Of a stretch of 64,000 bases of DNA, positions 16,601 through 25,858 are shown piece after piece. The notes under the pieces are model-generated. The model had not been told where the DNA came from, ran no database searches, and saw nothing but the letters and a program-made list of their open reading frames with translations. Source of the DNA: Bacteroidales bacterium (GTDB lineage Bacteria; Bacteroidota; Bacteroidia; Bacteroidales; UBA12077). The position numbers and the translations under genes were made by a program. Where the stretch lies: the NCBI GenBank assembly GCA_013138975.1, contig WTBR01000020.1, positions 124,001 through 188,000 of the forward strand. The letters are read 5' to 3'. Within the stretch, counting starts at the first letter, position 1. Each line of letters begins with the position of its first letter.

Positions 16601-17393
16601 AGAAGATATTTGTTCCTAATTCAGTAATACAAGCTACTTCTTTATCTAAAATATCGTTTGGTAAACGATACTCAGGAATACCGTAACGTAACCAACCACC
16701 TGGATTTGGAGCAGCTTCAAAAATATCACATTGATGACCTTTTTGTTGTAAGAAATATGCTGTTGATAATCCTCCTGGGCCAGCACCAATAATAGCTACT
16801 TTTTTCCCTGTTGATGCTTCCACTTCCGGAATATATTTTGTTTCTGAGATTAAATCCTGGTCGGCAGCAAAACGTTTCATATAATCGATACCTACAGCAT
16901 TGCCTTCGTCTAAGTGATTACGACGACATGCAACTTCGCATGGGCGAACACAAACTCGACCGCAAATAGCAGGTAATGGATTAGTTTCTTTAATTAAACC
17001 TATAGCCTCGCTGTATAATCCTTTCTCGATTAAAGCAATATATCCTTGTACATCAACACCTGCAGGGCAAGTTTGCTTGCATGGTGCTTCACAATCAGCA
17101 TTATGATTACTTACTAATAAATCTAAAGCTGTTTTTCGTGCTTTCTTTACTTTATCGTTTTCTGTTTCAATCTTCATTCCTTCCTGTATTTTTGTCGAAC
17201 AGGATGGTTGCATTCCTTTCATTCCCTCAACCTCAACCACACATACAAAACATGATGAGAATGGTTTTAATCGAGGATCATTACATAATGTAGGGATCTC
17301 AATACTATGCCGTTTAGCTACTTGAAGAATAGTTTCTCCGGGATTCCCTTTTATATTTTCTCCGTTAAGAATTATATTGAATTGATTGCTCAT
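13692..17393 (-). CDS. Fusion flavo/iron-sulfur subunit: NuoG-like ferredoxin + GltD/NfnB-like FAD-NADPH module + vestigial molybdopterin domain
   Basis: About 1233 residues. In the following numbers 13 extra residues of a longer frame (from 17432) are included. Order: [2Fe-2S] ferredoxin (Cys50, 61, 64, 78); GltD-type N-terminal cluster region (Cys114/118/122 and Cys157/161/165/169); FAD site GAGPGGLS (216-223); NADPH site GGGNTAMD (348-355); AAGD (498-501); two [4Fe-4S] ferredoxin motifs (Cys647/650/653/657 and 690/693/696/700); then a molybdopterin-oxidoreductase-like domain with its own [4Fe-4S] (Cys725/728/732/760). The Cys/Sec-His active-site loop of formate dehydrogenase is absent (there is SSFHYTGQGKWYSG instead) and the C-terminal dinucleotide-binding domain is missing. 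It is therefore not a formate dehydrogenase. It forms an operon with NuoF- and NuoE-like genes; an NAD(H)/NADP(H)/ferredoxin transhydrogenase is the most likely role. ATG 17393 is chosen because homologous domains begin there. Confidence 0.85.
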   Translation of the reverse strand: MSNQFNIILNGENIKGNPGETILQVAKRHSIEIPTLCNDPRLKPFSSCFVCVVEVEGMKGMQPSCSTKIQEGMKIETENDKVKKARKTALDLLVSNHNADCEAPCKQTCPAGVDVQGYIALIEKGLYSEAIGLIKETNPLPAICGRVCVRPCEVACRRNHLDEGNAVGIDYMKRFAADQDLISETKYIPEVEASTGKKVAIIGAGPGGLSTAYFLQQKGHQCDIFEAAPNPGGWLRYGIPEYRLPNDILDKEVACITELGTNIFYNKKLGDNVSYKELKKDYDSVILTIGSQRGTLIGCEGDDAENVYSGIDFLRNMEMTGQKYDFAGKTVAVVGGGNTAMDCCRTSLRCGAEKVYVIYRRTEKEMPANPIEIHESKVEGVEYLFLTNPSKVNKDIDGKLKSITCLKMELGEPDASGRRRPVPVEGSEFEIELDYALAAIGQKTEVNFLDDINEFATDGKLEINRWGDIDADKNTLQTGAKSIFAAGDGVSGPATIIEAVAQSQIASRSCHQYLMGLPLEAEPKEFISRRDNFKELTSSDFLGRYQNQIREEMPVLEADDRVNFKEVELGYKEELVAKHEAERCLECGCTEFHTCDLKKYSTQYDADQKHFEGDFHSTELDFSHPFIEIDNNKCILCARCVRICKEVVGANALGLVNRGFDTYIAPSMGNSLTETDCESCGSCISTCPTGAITENVAFKPGPVKLDTVKTICNYCSVGCEIEYHHKSGFVWKAKGAEGQINKDGNICRFPRFGYNIMNDTTRITQPLLKVDGKFEVISWQKAFEVVADEIKNTNPNENGFFAGARLSNEEMYLIQKLARVGAKTNNVSSFHYTGQGKWYSGNSEANVPFEQIKDASKIYLLGSEINMDNAVVSFMINNAREIENTPIELVTNKELSAVEHKVDKTIKVNSYYHFIKAVNYYLIEKGLQNAMFIKDNCEGYDEYKKELASVNFEDLVTQSGVCCESIIAEFAEAYNKEINAVLVFSEKEVSANVSRELFNLAMITGKLGKTANGLISLKEKNNSQGLFDMGVSSKNGIGNIDLADEKYRKMLAEKWTVDELPEQGKKCMKELLNESLIKKFYIFGEDPVGCSTDKEKVEKWFSESEFMLVQDYFMTETAKYANLVLPAAFPVETSGSFTNTQKNIQVFEKQFDGKVDVENFMQLVKIYDQFTELKVDSVDEIRKEIFDILLNVEKKSNYEFVYTENDNLNKLFKHGCDFVVKYYDEKFEEAFKN

Positions 17394-17444
17394 TTTCTTT
17401 TTTAATTTGGTTAATGATTTTTTAATTATCAATTAAAGTTTGAA

Positions 17445-19223
17445 TTATGATAATAAAATAGCATCAAACTTACACTTACTATAACACATACCGCACTGTA
17501 TACATGCATCTTGACGAATAGTATGTACTTCTTTTCTTGCTCCATCAATTGCATCGGTCGGACAGTTTTTAGCACAAACAGTACAACCTGTACAAGTATC
17601 AGGATTAACAGTATAAGTTATAAGTTTCTTACAATTCTTTGCTGGACATTTTTTATCCACAATATGAGCTTCGTACTCATGACGGAAATACTTTATGGTT
17701 GTTAAAACAGGGTTTGGTGCTGTTTGTCCTAATCCACAAAGTGAGTTATCTTTAATTTGATATGCTAATTCTTCTAAGCTTTCAATATCGCCTTCTTTAC
17801 CTTCTCCTTGAGTAATTCTTTCCAGAATCTCTAACATTCGTTTCGTTCCTACGCGACAGAAAGTACATTTTCCGCATGATTCTTTACAAGTAAAATCTAA
17901 AAAGAATCGTGCCATATCAACCATACAAGTTGTTTCATCCATTACAACCATTCCTCCGGAACCCATGATAGCACCAGTTGCATTAACCGAATCGTAATCA
18001 ACAATTGTATCAGCAAGATATTCTGGGATACAACCACCTGAAGGACCTCCTAACTGAACGGCTTTAAACTTTTTACCATCGCTTATTCCTCCACCTAATT
18101 TAAATATGATATCTCTAATTGAAACTCCCATTGGAACTTCTACAGAACCACCATGATTAATCTTACCGGTTAATGCAAATACTTTTGTTCCTTTACTTTT
18201 TTCGGTTCCGTATTTTGAATATGACTCCGGACCATTAAGGAATATATAAGGAATATTAGCAAATGTTTCTACATTATTAATATTTGACGGTTTTCCCCAC
18301 AATCCGGCTTCAGCAGGAAATGGAGGACGTTTACGTGGCATTCCTCGTTCACCTTCAATAGATGCCATCAATGCTGTTTCTTCTCCACAAACAAAAGCTC
18401 CGGCACCTTCTTTAACATATAAATCGAAGTTAAAACCTTTAAATCCCATAATATCTTTTCCCAGGAATCCTTTTTCTCTTGCTTGATCAATAGCAATATT
18501 TAATCGTTTTATTGCCAATGGATATTCGGCACGACAGTAGATAACACCATCACCTGCTCCTATAGCATATGCTCCTATTATTAATCCTTCAATTACAGCA
18601 TGTGGATCTCCTTCTAAAAGTGAGCGATCCATAAATGCTCCGGGGTCTCCTTCATCTGCATTACAAATAATATATTTTGCATCGGATTTACTTTTATTGG
18701 CAAATCTCCATTTTAGTCCTGTTGGGAATCCTCCACCACCGCGACCTCTTATACCAGAATCAAGTACTGTTTGAATTACTTGTTCATCAGAAATTTTTCC
18801 TTCTAATATTTTTCTAATGGCCTTGTATCCATCTTGCTCTTCATATTCTTCTATGTTTTCAGGATCGATAACTCCACAATTTCGGCTTGCTATTTTCACT
18901 TGTCCATCCCAAAACGAATCATCTTTAGATTCAACAAAATCACTTTTAACAACATAATCACTTACAGGCTCAGCTTGCTTCAAGTGTTTATCGAAAATCT
19001 CTACTGCTTTTTCTTCATCAATTTCTCCGTATAAATACGATCCTGTTTCATCAATCACCTCAACTAATGGTTCACGATAACACATGCCAATACAGCCTGT
19101 TTTCTTGATTTCAATATCGAGTTTGTCAGCTTCTTGTAAAGCTTTGAGTTTATCATATACTTTATAAGCACCAGCAGCAATTCCGCAACTTGCCAATCCT
19201 ACTAAAACTTTAGTTTTTTTCAT
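17445..19223 (-). CDS. NuoF/HydB-like NADH-binding flavoprotein subunit
   Basis: A 592-residue subunit. An N-terminal thioredoxin-like [2Fe-2S] domain (Cys13, Cys43, Cys47 in KKTGCIGMCYREP) precedes the NuoF core with FMN/NADH motif GRGGGGFPTGLKW (about 158-170), GAGAFVCGEETALM, and the N3-type [4Fe-4S] motif ESCGKCTFCRVGT. Two further [4Fe-4S] ferredoxin motifs close the protein (CTGCTVCAKNCPTDAI and CIQCGMCYSKC). This domain order is that of the HydB/HndC subunits of NAD-linked bifurcating complexes rather than of complex I NuoF. It is 34 bp after the NuoE-like gene and 51 bp before the large fusion gene. Confidence 0.93.
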   Translation of the reverse strand: MKKTKVLVGLASCGIAAGAYKVYDKLKALQEADKLDIEIKKTGCIGMCYREPLVEVIDETGSYLYGEIDEEKAVEIFDKHLKQAEPVSDYVVKSDFVESKDDSFWDGQVKIASRNCGVIDPENIEEYEEQDGYKAIRKILEGKISDEQVIQTVLDSGIRGRGGGGFPTGLKWRFANKSKSDAKYIICNADEGDPGAFMDRSLLEGDPHAVIEGLIIGAYAIGAGDGVIYCRAEYPLAIKRLNIAIDQAREKGFLGKDIMGFKGFNFDLYVKEGAGAFVCGEETALMASIEGERGMPRKRPPFPAEAGLWGKPSNINNVETFANIPYIFLNGPESYSKYGTEKSKGTKVFALTGKINHGGSVEVPMGVSIRDIIFKLGGGISDGKKFKAVQLGGPSGGCIPEYLADTIVDYDSVNATGAIMGSGGMVVMDETTCMVDMARFFLDFTCKESCGKCTFCRVGTKRMLEILERITQGEGKEGDIESLEELAYQIKDNSLCGLGQTAPNPVLTTIKYFRHEYEAHIVDKKCPAKNCKKLITYTVNPDTCTGCTVCAKNCPTDAIDGARKEVHTIRQDACIQCGMCYSKCKFDAILLS

Positions 19224-19257
19224 TTTATAATCTTTTGGTTTAACCAGTTGGAATAAA

Positions 19258-19776
19258 TTAATTTTTTTCTTTGATCTTGATTTCTTTCACAATTTTTACA
19301 GCTTGATTTCCTGTAAGTTTAGCATAAGTCTCATCTCCAATCATCATAACCGGAGCCAGAGAGCAACAACCAAGACAAGCAACAGACTCTAGGGTAAATA
19401 GTCTATCTTCAGTAGTTTCTCCATCTTTAATTCCTAAAGCATCTTCAACAGCTTCAGAAATCGCAGTGGCATTTTGCACATGGCACGCCGTACCATGACA
19501 TACTTTAACAATATGTTTTCCAACCGGATTTAATCTAAACTGAGTATAAAAAGTAGCGACACCGTACATTTCGCTAAGTTTTAGTCCTGTAAGTTCAGAA
19601 ATTTTCATAAAAGATTCTGCAGGCAGATATCCAAAGACATTTTGAGTTCCCTGTAAAATAGGGATCATATTACCTTTTTTACCTTTATATTTCTCAATTA
19701 ATGGATCTATTAAGGTTAGATCCACAGGAGCTTGCATTGCAGCTTCTTTTTCTTGTAGTATTCGTTTAACACGCAT
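19258..19776 (-). CDS. NuoE/HydC-like thioredoxin-fold [2Fe-2S] subunit
   Basis: A 172-residue protein with the NuoE pattern: helical N-terminus, GYLPAESFMKISELTGL, GVATFYTQFRLNPVGKH and the four cluster cysteines in CHGTAC and CLGCCSLAPVM. It accepts electrons from the FMN subunit in NADH-dependent complexes. First gene of the three-gene operon. An alternative start at Met14 (19737) would remove a lysine-rich leader; the longer start is kept. Confidence 0.93.
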   Translation of the reverse strand: MRVKRILQEKEAAMQAPVDLTLIDPLIEKYKGKKGNMIPILQGTQNVFGYLPAESFMKISELTGLKLSEMYGVATFYTQFRLNPVGKHIVKVCHGTACHVQNATAISEAVEDALGIKDGETTEDRLFTLESVACLGCCSLAPVMMIGDETYAKLTGNQAVKIVKEIKIKEKN

Positions 19777-20007
19777 AATAGTTAAATAATTTATGATTTA
19801 TGGTTTCTAATAAATGGTCTCTAAATAATTGCTTAATATAGAATTTTGATTTCTGATTACCAAAACTAATGATATGTCCTATAATACATGTAGATAAAAC
19901 CCTAATAATACGGACTTTTACAGTTATTATTTAAAACAATTCTAATTACAATTAAACCCAATTATATATATCAACCTATTTCTATATGTATACATTTTAC
20001 TTTAAGG

Positions 20008-20015
20008 CAAAAGTA
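20008..20015 (-). promoter_or_regulatory. Candidate -7 box for the nuoEF-like operon
   Basis: Minus strand TACTTTTG matches TAnnTTTG exactly. It lies about 230 bp before the nuoE-like start, implying a long leader, and no correctly spaced -33 box is evident. The rest of the 19777-20241 gap is AT-rich with no gene, hairpin or repeat that I could support. Confidence 0.35.
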
Positions 20016-20244
20016 AATTTTATCTTTTTCTATTTCCATTACAAATATCAACAAAAAAACTATTCTATAACATAAAAACTAATTGTGAATAATTTCATAA
20101 TTTAAACTAACAAAACTAGATTTCATAAGTATTTAATTGAATGCAATCTATAATTTAAATGACAGAAATATCAAATATTTTCATTACAGATCCAGCTAAT
20201 TTTATACTTTTATAAAATTTTCTAAATACAATATTTTAAAATTG

Positions 20245-23196
20245 ATGCAACAAAAAGAATTAGTCATAGGTATTGTCGATCATCATTTATTTGGACATAT
20301 AATGGTTCCATATATTGTTGTGATTAAACCCAATCATGGCTTTTTTCATGTTGAAGTAAAAATATCTCAATTAAATATTAGTAAATATCTAGTTGGATTT
20401 TCGGAAGATGAGAAGCAATTAATTAATTGGATTGATGAGTATAGTGATCAGAATCTGCATAAAATTTTCTCGAAAAAACGGGGGCAAACAACAGTAGATT
20501 TTATTGCCAAATTAAATAAAGAATATACCGTTGAGCACATCCGACCGTACATTGAAAAGCGACTGGTAAAATGTACTGATTTACTTCAAAAAATGGATAT
20601 TGATCTTTATTTTAAAGAGAAACCTAAGTATATAAATTCTGATGATAAAATTGAAGTAATAAAAGGTAAAACCTTGTCGGTTTTTAATATTTCAAAACTC
20701 GAAAATGAAAGCCAGTATTACCTTACTATTAGAAATGGTAATAAGGAGCTGAATTTACTGGAAAAATCAAGTTTTATATTAACTGAAAATCCGTGTAGAA
20801 TAATTATTGAAAACAAACTGCATATTTTTGATGATATTAATGCCAAAAAATTACTTCCATTTTTCAATAAGCAATGTATTCATATTCCTAAATCATCGGA
20901 AAAGAAATGGTTTGAGACTTTCGCACTTGAAAGTATTAAACAATATAAGGTAAAAGCTATTGGATTTGAAATAAATAAAATCATTACAAATAAAAAAGCT
21001 GAATTAAGCTTTGAAAATAACTTGATGGGCGAACCTACATTGGTTTTATCATTTTTTTACAATGAGCGAATTAAATTTTATGCAAATAAAGGATCTAAGT
21101 CATCGGTTAGATTTGAAGACGAAAACGGAGTTTACACTTTTCATAAAATAGAGCGTGATTTTATATGGGAAGACAGCATAATCGAAAAACTCATTTCAAT
21201 TAATCTTGAAAACAAACATGAATCTCATTTTCAACCAAAAGATTTTGAAAACATTGATATTGAGGAAAAAATTTATGAGATTATAAAGTGGCTTAGTTTA
21301 AATAAAGAAAAAATAAATTCTTTTGGAATTGAGCTAATTCAAAAACAAAAAGAAATACGATATTCATTATCTGAGCCAAGTATTCAGTCGAATGTGAAAG
21401 AAGACAACGATTGGTTCGATATACGAATAAATATTCAGATTGGAGAATTCAGTATTCCATTTACTAAATTCAGAAAGAATATTTTAAATGGGGTTCGTGA
21501 ATATAAATTACCAAATGGAGAGATTGCAATTTTGCCCGAAGAATGGTTTGAGCAATATAAAGAATTATTTCAATTTGGCCGTGATGCTGATAAGAATATT
21601 CAGTTAGATAAACATCATTTTGGCTTGATTGAGACCTCTGTTCCTGATAAAAGTAAATCGATTATAGAAAAATACAAAAATCTAATAAACAGTCAGGATC
21701 AAAAACAGTATGACTTACCAGAAGGATTAAAAGCAGATTTAAGGCCTTATCAGAGCGAAGGATTTGCATGGATGCAAGCTTTGCAAGAAAATCATTTTGG
21801 TGGTTGTTTAGCTGATGATATGGGCTTAGGGAAAACTGTACAAACACTTACTTTGTTGCTAAATGCAAAGGGAAAAGGAAACGGAGAAAATTACCAAATT
21901 GAAGAGAAACCTGCCCTTGCACAACTGGATATTTTTGATTCAATTAATGCAAAGAACACGCCAAGTTCAGCAACATCGATAATTGTAATGCCAACATCTT
22001 TGATTCACAACTGGGAAAAAGAAATCCGTAAATTTACTCCTGATCTTAAATGTTTTAAATTCATTGGACAAAATAGACCTAAGGATATTCGATTATTTAA
22101 GGATTTTGATATAATTCTTACTACTTATGGAATAATTCGAAATGAACTTGAGCTTTTAAAAACATATAAATTCTTTTACTTGATTTTAGATGAAAGTCAG
22201 TATATAAAAAATCCTGACTCAAAGATTTACAAAGCTATAAATCAAATAAATTCAAAGCACAGATTAGTTTTAACGGGAACTCCTATTGAAAATTCCTTAA
22301 CAGATCTTTGGTCTCAAATCAACTTTTTAAATAAAGGACTTTTGGGAAATCTTCGTTTTTTTAAGCGTGAATTTGTTCAAGCTATTGAAAAAAATACTGA
22401 TCCTGAGAAAAAAATAAAACTTCAACAATTTATTCAACCCTTTGTACTAAGAAGAACAAAGAATCAGGTTGCAAAAGACTTACCAGATAAGATTGAATCG
22501 GTAATTTACTGCGACATGAGCGAAGATCAGAAATCTTTATACGAAGAAGAAAAATCGAAAATCAGGAATTCGATAATGGAAAGGATTGAAAAAACGACTG
22601 ATAAACCAACGATTTTAGCTATTGAAGGATTAAATAAGCTTCGACAAATTGCAAATCACCCTGTTTTAATTGATGAATCATACACCTCAGAATCTGGTAA
22701 ATACGAAGAGATAACACGTAATATTGAAAACCTGATTGCAGAAAAACATAAGGTTTTAATATTCTCAGCTTATGTTAAGCATCTTAATTTATTTTCAAAG
22801 TATTTGGAAGAAAACAATCATTTATATTCGATGCTAACAGGAAAAACTCAAAATCGAAATCAGGTTATCGATGATTTCCAAAGCTCAGATGATAAACACG
22901 TTTTTCTGATTCAGATTAAAGCTGGAGGTGTAGGTTTAAACTTAACTGCCGCCGATTATGTTTTCATTATTGATCCATGGTGGAATCCAGCAGTCGAAGA
23001 ACAAGCGATTAATAGAACTCATCGTATTGGGCAAGATAAAAAAGTTATGGTTTATCGATTTATTTCAACAGATACGGTGGAAGAAAAAATACAACAACTT
23101 AAAGCCAAAAAATCTGAATTGGCAGATTCCTTTATCAATACAGAACAGACTAGTAATAAAATGAATCTTAAGAATATTTTAGAGTTTTTAAAATAA
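20245..23196 (+). CDS. SNF2-family DEAD/DEAH helicase
   Basis: A 983-residue SNF2/RapA-type ATPase. The N-terminal half (about 1-480) is a poorly conserved bacterial extension. The motor begins near 495 with RPYQSEGFAWM, Walker A DDMGLGKT (525-532), DEAH-equivalent LDESQ, TGTPIENSLTDLWS, then helicase C with AGGVGLNLTAADYV and QAINRTHRIGQ, the SNF2 motif VI. Such proteins remodel protein-DNA complexes; stand-alone bacterial ones are associated with transcription recycling or, in some contexts, with defence islands. Here neighbours are housekeeping genes. The ATG at 20245 directly follows an in-frame TTG and is preferred. Confidence 0.93.
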   Translation: MQQKELVIGIVDHHLFGHIMVPYIVVIKPNHGFFHVEVKISQLNISKYLVGFSEDEKQLINWIDEYSDQNLHKIFSKKRGQTTVDFIAKLNKEYTVEHIRPYIEKRLVKCTDLLQKMDIDLYFKEKPKYINSDDKIEVIKGKTLSVFNISKLENESQYYLTIRNGNKELNLLEKSSFILTENPCRIIIENKLHIFDDINAKKLLPFFNKQCIHIPKSSEKKWFETFALESIKQYKVKAIGFEINKIITNKKAELSFENNLMGEPTLVLSFFYNERIKFYANKGSKSSVRFEDENGVYTFHKIERDFIWEDSIIEKLISINLENKHESHFQPKDFENIDIEEKIYEIIKWLSLNKEKINSFGIELIQKQKEIRYSLSEPSIQSNVKEDNDWFDIRINIQIGEFSIPFTKFRKNILNGVREYKLPNGEIAILPEEWFEQYKELFQFGRDADKNIQLDKHHFGLIETSVPDKSKSIIEKYKNLINSQDQKQYDLPEGLKADLRPYQSEGFAWMQALQENHFGGCLADDMGLGKTVQTLTLLLNAKGKGNGENYQIEEKPALAQLDIFDSINAKNTPSSATSIIVMPTSLIHNWEKEIRKFTPDLKCFKFIGQNRPKDIRLFKDFDIILTTYGIIRNELELLKTYKFFYLILDESQYIKNPDSKIYKAINQINSKHRLVLTGTPIENSLTDLWSQINFLNKGLLGNLRFFKREFVQAIEKNTDPEKKIKLQQFIQPFVLRRTKNQVAKDLPDKIESVIYCDMSEDQKSLYEEEKSKIRNSIMERIEKTTDKPTILAIEGLNKLRQIANHPVLIDESYTSESGKYEEITRNIENLIAEKHKVLIFSAYVKHLNLFSKYLEENNHLYSMLTGKTQNRNQVIDDFQSSDDKHVFLIQIKAGGVGLNLTAADYVFIIDPWWNPAVEEQAINRTHRIGQDKKVMVYRFISTDTVEEKIQQLKAKKSELADSFINTEQTSNKMNLKNILEFLK

Positions 23197-23339
23197 CCAA
23201 ACTTCTCAATTTTAGATTTACTTTCTCTATATGGATACGTTAGTCAATAAAATTTGTACATCTATCTAATTTTTGCAACTTTTACAAGTAATTTCTATAT
23301 ATAGATACACGAATGCATAGTATGGTTGAAAATTTTTAT

Positions 23340-25139
23340 ATGATGAATAAAAAGTTTAAAGTTAGTTTCTTATTAATATCGTTATTTCTTATTCTAACAA
23401 ACTCAATTTCAGTTTTTTCGGAAACAATTAAAAAAGATTCTTTATTAAAGGATCAAAATAAAGTGGATGTTTACAGAAAACCAGATTTAACAGATGTTGA
23501 AAAAGAATGGTTGAAGAATCATCCAATTATAAAAGTAGGATCGGATTCTAATTGGGCTCCATTTGAGTTTCGTGATAAAAATGGAAATTATAATGGTATA
23601 AATATTGAATATCTTAAACTTATTGCAAAAAAAATAGGAATAAAATTTGAATTTACTCAAGATAAAACCTGGAATGAGATTCTAAATAGTGTTCAATCTA
23701 AGGATATAGATATGGTAAGTGGAGTTAATGAAACCTCACTCCGATCTAATTACCTCAATTTTACAAAACCTTATTATTCAACTCCTATTTCAATTTTTGC
23801 AAATTCAGATATCACTCATATAAGAAATTTAAATGAACTTAAAAATAAAAATGTTACGGTAATAAAAGGATATTACATTGAAGAAATTTTAAGAGATAAA
23901 TTTCCAAATATAAACCTGATTTTAGCTAAAAACCCGCAAGAAGCATTAAAGATGCTTCATAAAAAAGAAGTTTTTGCATATATTGAAAGTATGGTAATAG
24001 CCAGTTATTATATTAAACAAAAGAATTATAAATCAATTCGAATAGTTGGAGATACCCCTTATAAATATAACATTAGGATGGGTATACGAAACGATTGGCC
24101 AATATTTAATGAAATACTTCAAAAAACGTTGGAAACAGTCTCAATTTCTGAAAAAAATAATATTTACCATCGTTGGATATCGTTTAATTCAGAACAAAAT
24201 TCTAACCACAGAGTTTTATATACATTTCTTGTTCCCTTAATTATAGTTTTATTGATTTTTATTTTTTGGAACCGCAGATTACAATTAGAAGTTAAAAAAA
24301 GGAAACAAACCCAAGATGATTTAGATATTGCTTTTAAAAAATTACAAGATACGCAAACTCATTTAATTCAATCTGAAAAAATGGCTTCCATTGGGTTTCT
24401 TACCGCAGGTATAGCGCATGAAATAAAAAACCCCTTGAATTTTATTTCGCTTGGAATAAAAGGAATTAAGAATGGTATTGAAACTATCTTAGAAATTACA
24501 GATAATTATGAGCGCTTATATGAAAATGATAAAAGTGAAAAAATTAAAGACTTAGAAAAACTTAAAGAAAAATTGGATTTTGATTTTTACACAAAAGAAT
24601 GTGTTACTCTAATTGATGATGTTCAATATGGTGTTGATAATATTGAAGAAATTACAAAAAGCTTAAATACATTATCTTATTTCTCCGGTGATACAAAAGC
24701 ATTAACTAATGTCAATCAAGGTATTGAATCAACTTTAGTATTGCTTCGTAATCAATATAAATATACTATTGAAATAATAAAAGAACTTGGAAATATACCT
24801 GAAATAAAATGCTTCCCAGGTAAATTAAATCAGGTATTTGTAAATATAATTTCAAATGCAATTCATGCGATTAAAAATGAAGGATCAATATATATAAAAA
24901 CCTTTGTTGAAAATAACTTTCTAATTATATCTATAAAAGATTCAGGTACTGGTATTGATAACAATTCTCTGGAACATATTTTTGACCCATTTTTTACTAC
25001 TAAACCTATAGGAGAAGGTACCGGTCTTGGACTTACAATTAGTAAAAATATTATTAGTGAGCACGATGGAAAAATAGAAGTTAAATCTATAAAAGGTAAA
25101 GGAACAGAATTCATAATAAGTTTACCAATGCTATTTTAA
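23340..25139 (+). CDS. Periplasmic solute-binding sensor histidine kinase
   Basis: About 599 residues. A signal/anchor segment is followed by a bacterial type 3 solute-binding domain (WLKNHPIIKVGSDSNWAPFEF through FNEILQKTLETV), one membrane helix (VLYTFLVPLIIVLLIFIFW), a short coiled coil and a kinase core with the phospho-acceptor His in GIAHEIKNPLNF, N-box NQVFVNIISNAIHAIK, and ATP lid GTGLGLTISKNII. The binding domain probably senses an amino-acid-like ligand. An upstream in-frame ATG at 23313 exists, but the ATG pair at 23340/23343 gives the usual signal-peptide N-terminus. No receiver or regulator gene adjoins, so the partner is unknown. Confidence 0.9.
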   Translation: MMNKKFKVSFLLISLFLILTNSISVFSETIKKDSLLKDQNKVDVYRKPDLTDVEKEWLKNHPIIKVGSDSNWAPFEFRDKNGNYNGINIEYLKLIAKKIGIKFEFTQDKTWNEILNSVQSKDIDMVSGVNETSLRSNYLNFTKPYYSTPISIFANSDITHIRNLNELKNKNVTVIKGYYIEEILRDKFPNINLILAKNPQEALKMLHKKEVFAYIESMVIASYYIKQKNYKSIRIVGDTPYKYNIRMGIRNDWPIFNEILQKTLETVSISEKNNIYHRWISFNSEQNSNHRVLYTFLVPLIIVLLIFIFWNRRLQLEVKKRKQTQDDLDIAFKKLQDTQTHLIQSEKMASIGFLTAGIAHEIKNPLNFISLGIKGIKNGIETILEITDNYERLYENDKSEKIKDLEKLKEKLDFDFYTKECVTLIDDVQYGVDNIEEITKSLNTLSYFSGDTKALTNVNQGIESTLVLLRNQYKYTIEIIKELGNIPEIKCFPGKLNQVFVNIISNAIHAIKNEGSIYIKTFVENNFLIISIKDSGTGIDNNSLEHIFDPFFTTKPIGEGTGLGLTISKNIISEHDGKIEVKSIKGKGTEFIISLPMLF

Positions 25140-25181
25140 GTGTTGATTCTATAAATTTCTTTGACAAAAAACATTATTCTA

Positions 25182-25213
25182 TTGACTAAGATTACTCAGT
25201 TTTGTAACTTTTG
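25182..25213 (+). promoter_or_regulatory. Candidate promoter of the secreted coiled-coil protein gene
   Basis: TTG at 25182-25184 (within TTGAC) and TAACTTTTG at 25205-25213 are 20 bp apart, close to the Bacteroidetes -33 TTTG / -7 TAnnTTTG arrangement with a one-base deviation in the -7 box. The gene starts 46 bp downstream. Confidence 0.4.
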
Positions 25214-25258
25214 TCAATAAAAAGAAGTAAAAATCAATAAATCATTAAACATAAACTT

Positions 25259-25837
25259 ATGAAAAAATCTTTACTCAGATTATCAAAAATTACACTTCTT
25301 ATTGTTTTATACTTAATAACAAATCAAGCGTTTGCACAAGATCCAGCAACAGCAACTCTAAGCAAGGACGAATTAAAACTTCAAAAACTTGAGTTAAAAG
25401 TAAAAAACATCGAAGGCAAAATAGCAGCTACAGAAGCAAAAATAGCCGTAGCTGACAGTTTAATCCAAGCTGGTCTTGAAATGGGTAATGAAGGCAGTAA
25501 CGAATTGAAGGTTATTGAAAGTGAAGAAAAAATATTTGCAAAAGAAAATTATGTCCAACGAAAAATATTAGTAAAACAGCTAAAAAAAGCTGATGATGAA
25601 GATGTAAAGTCTATCGAATCCGACATAAAAGCTATTGATGCAGAATATAAATCAACGATAAAAGCATTTGACAAAAGATATAGTATTGAGGAAAAGAAAT
25701 TAATGAAAGCAGAGTCGAATGACACTAAAGGAAATGATAAATTAAAACAATACAATCCAAAAATTAAAGAATATAATAAAACTTTAGAAGTAGCAAAAGA
25801 AAATTTAGCGGCATTTAAAGCCGAAAAAGATATGTAA
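25259..25837 (+). CDS. Secreted coiled-coil protein of unknown function
   Basis: A 192-residue exported protein: signal peptide MKKSLLRLSKITLLIVLYLI... ending FAQ (about 27), then almost continuous charged heptad-like helix (KLQKLELKVKNIEGKIAATEAKIA and later KEYNKTLEVAKENLAAFKAEKD). Very rich in Lys, Glu and Ala, no cysteine. This could be a periplasmic coiled-coil protein. I do not recognise a family. It is monocistronic, with its own candidate promoter and a long inverted repeat after its stop. Confidence 0.75.
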   Translation: MKKSLLRLSKITLLIVLYLITNQAFAQDPATATLSKDELKLQKLELKVKNIEGKIAATEAKIAVADSLIQAGLEMGNEGSNELKVIESEEKIFAKENYVQRKILVKQLKKADDEDVKSIESDIKAIDAEYKSTIKAFDKRYSIEEKKLMKAESNDTKGNDKLKQYNPKIKEYNKTLEVAKENLAAFKAEKDM

Positions 25838-25858
25838 TTTAAACTCCCGTTACATTTC

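Noticed and set aside
13692..17393. Annotation of the 1.2-kb-residue protein as formate dehydrogenase alpha subunit
   Set aside because: The Mo-ligand Cys/Sec with neighbouring His is absent and the C-terminal molybdopterin dinucleotide domain is missing; no in-frame TGA for selenocysteine is present.
13692..19776. Respiratory complex I (nuo) operon
   Set aside because: No membrane subunits or NuoB/C/D/I lie around; the NuoF-like subunit has the HydB-type ferredoxin extension and the third gene has a GltD module.
19777..20241. Riboswitch or small RNA in the long nuoE leader
   Set aside because: The region is very AT-rich without a stable stem or a recognisable conserved core; only a -7 box could be supported.
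20245..23196. SNF2 helicase as part of a DISARM- or other defence system
   Set aside because: No methylase, DUF1998 or nuclease partner is adjacent and neighbours are housekeeping genes.
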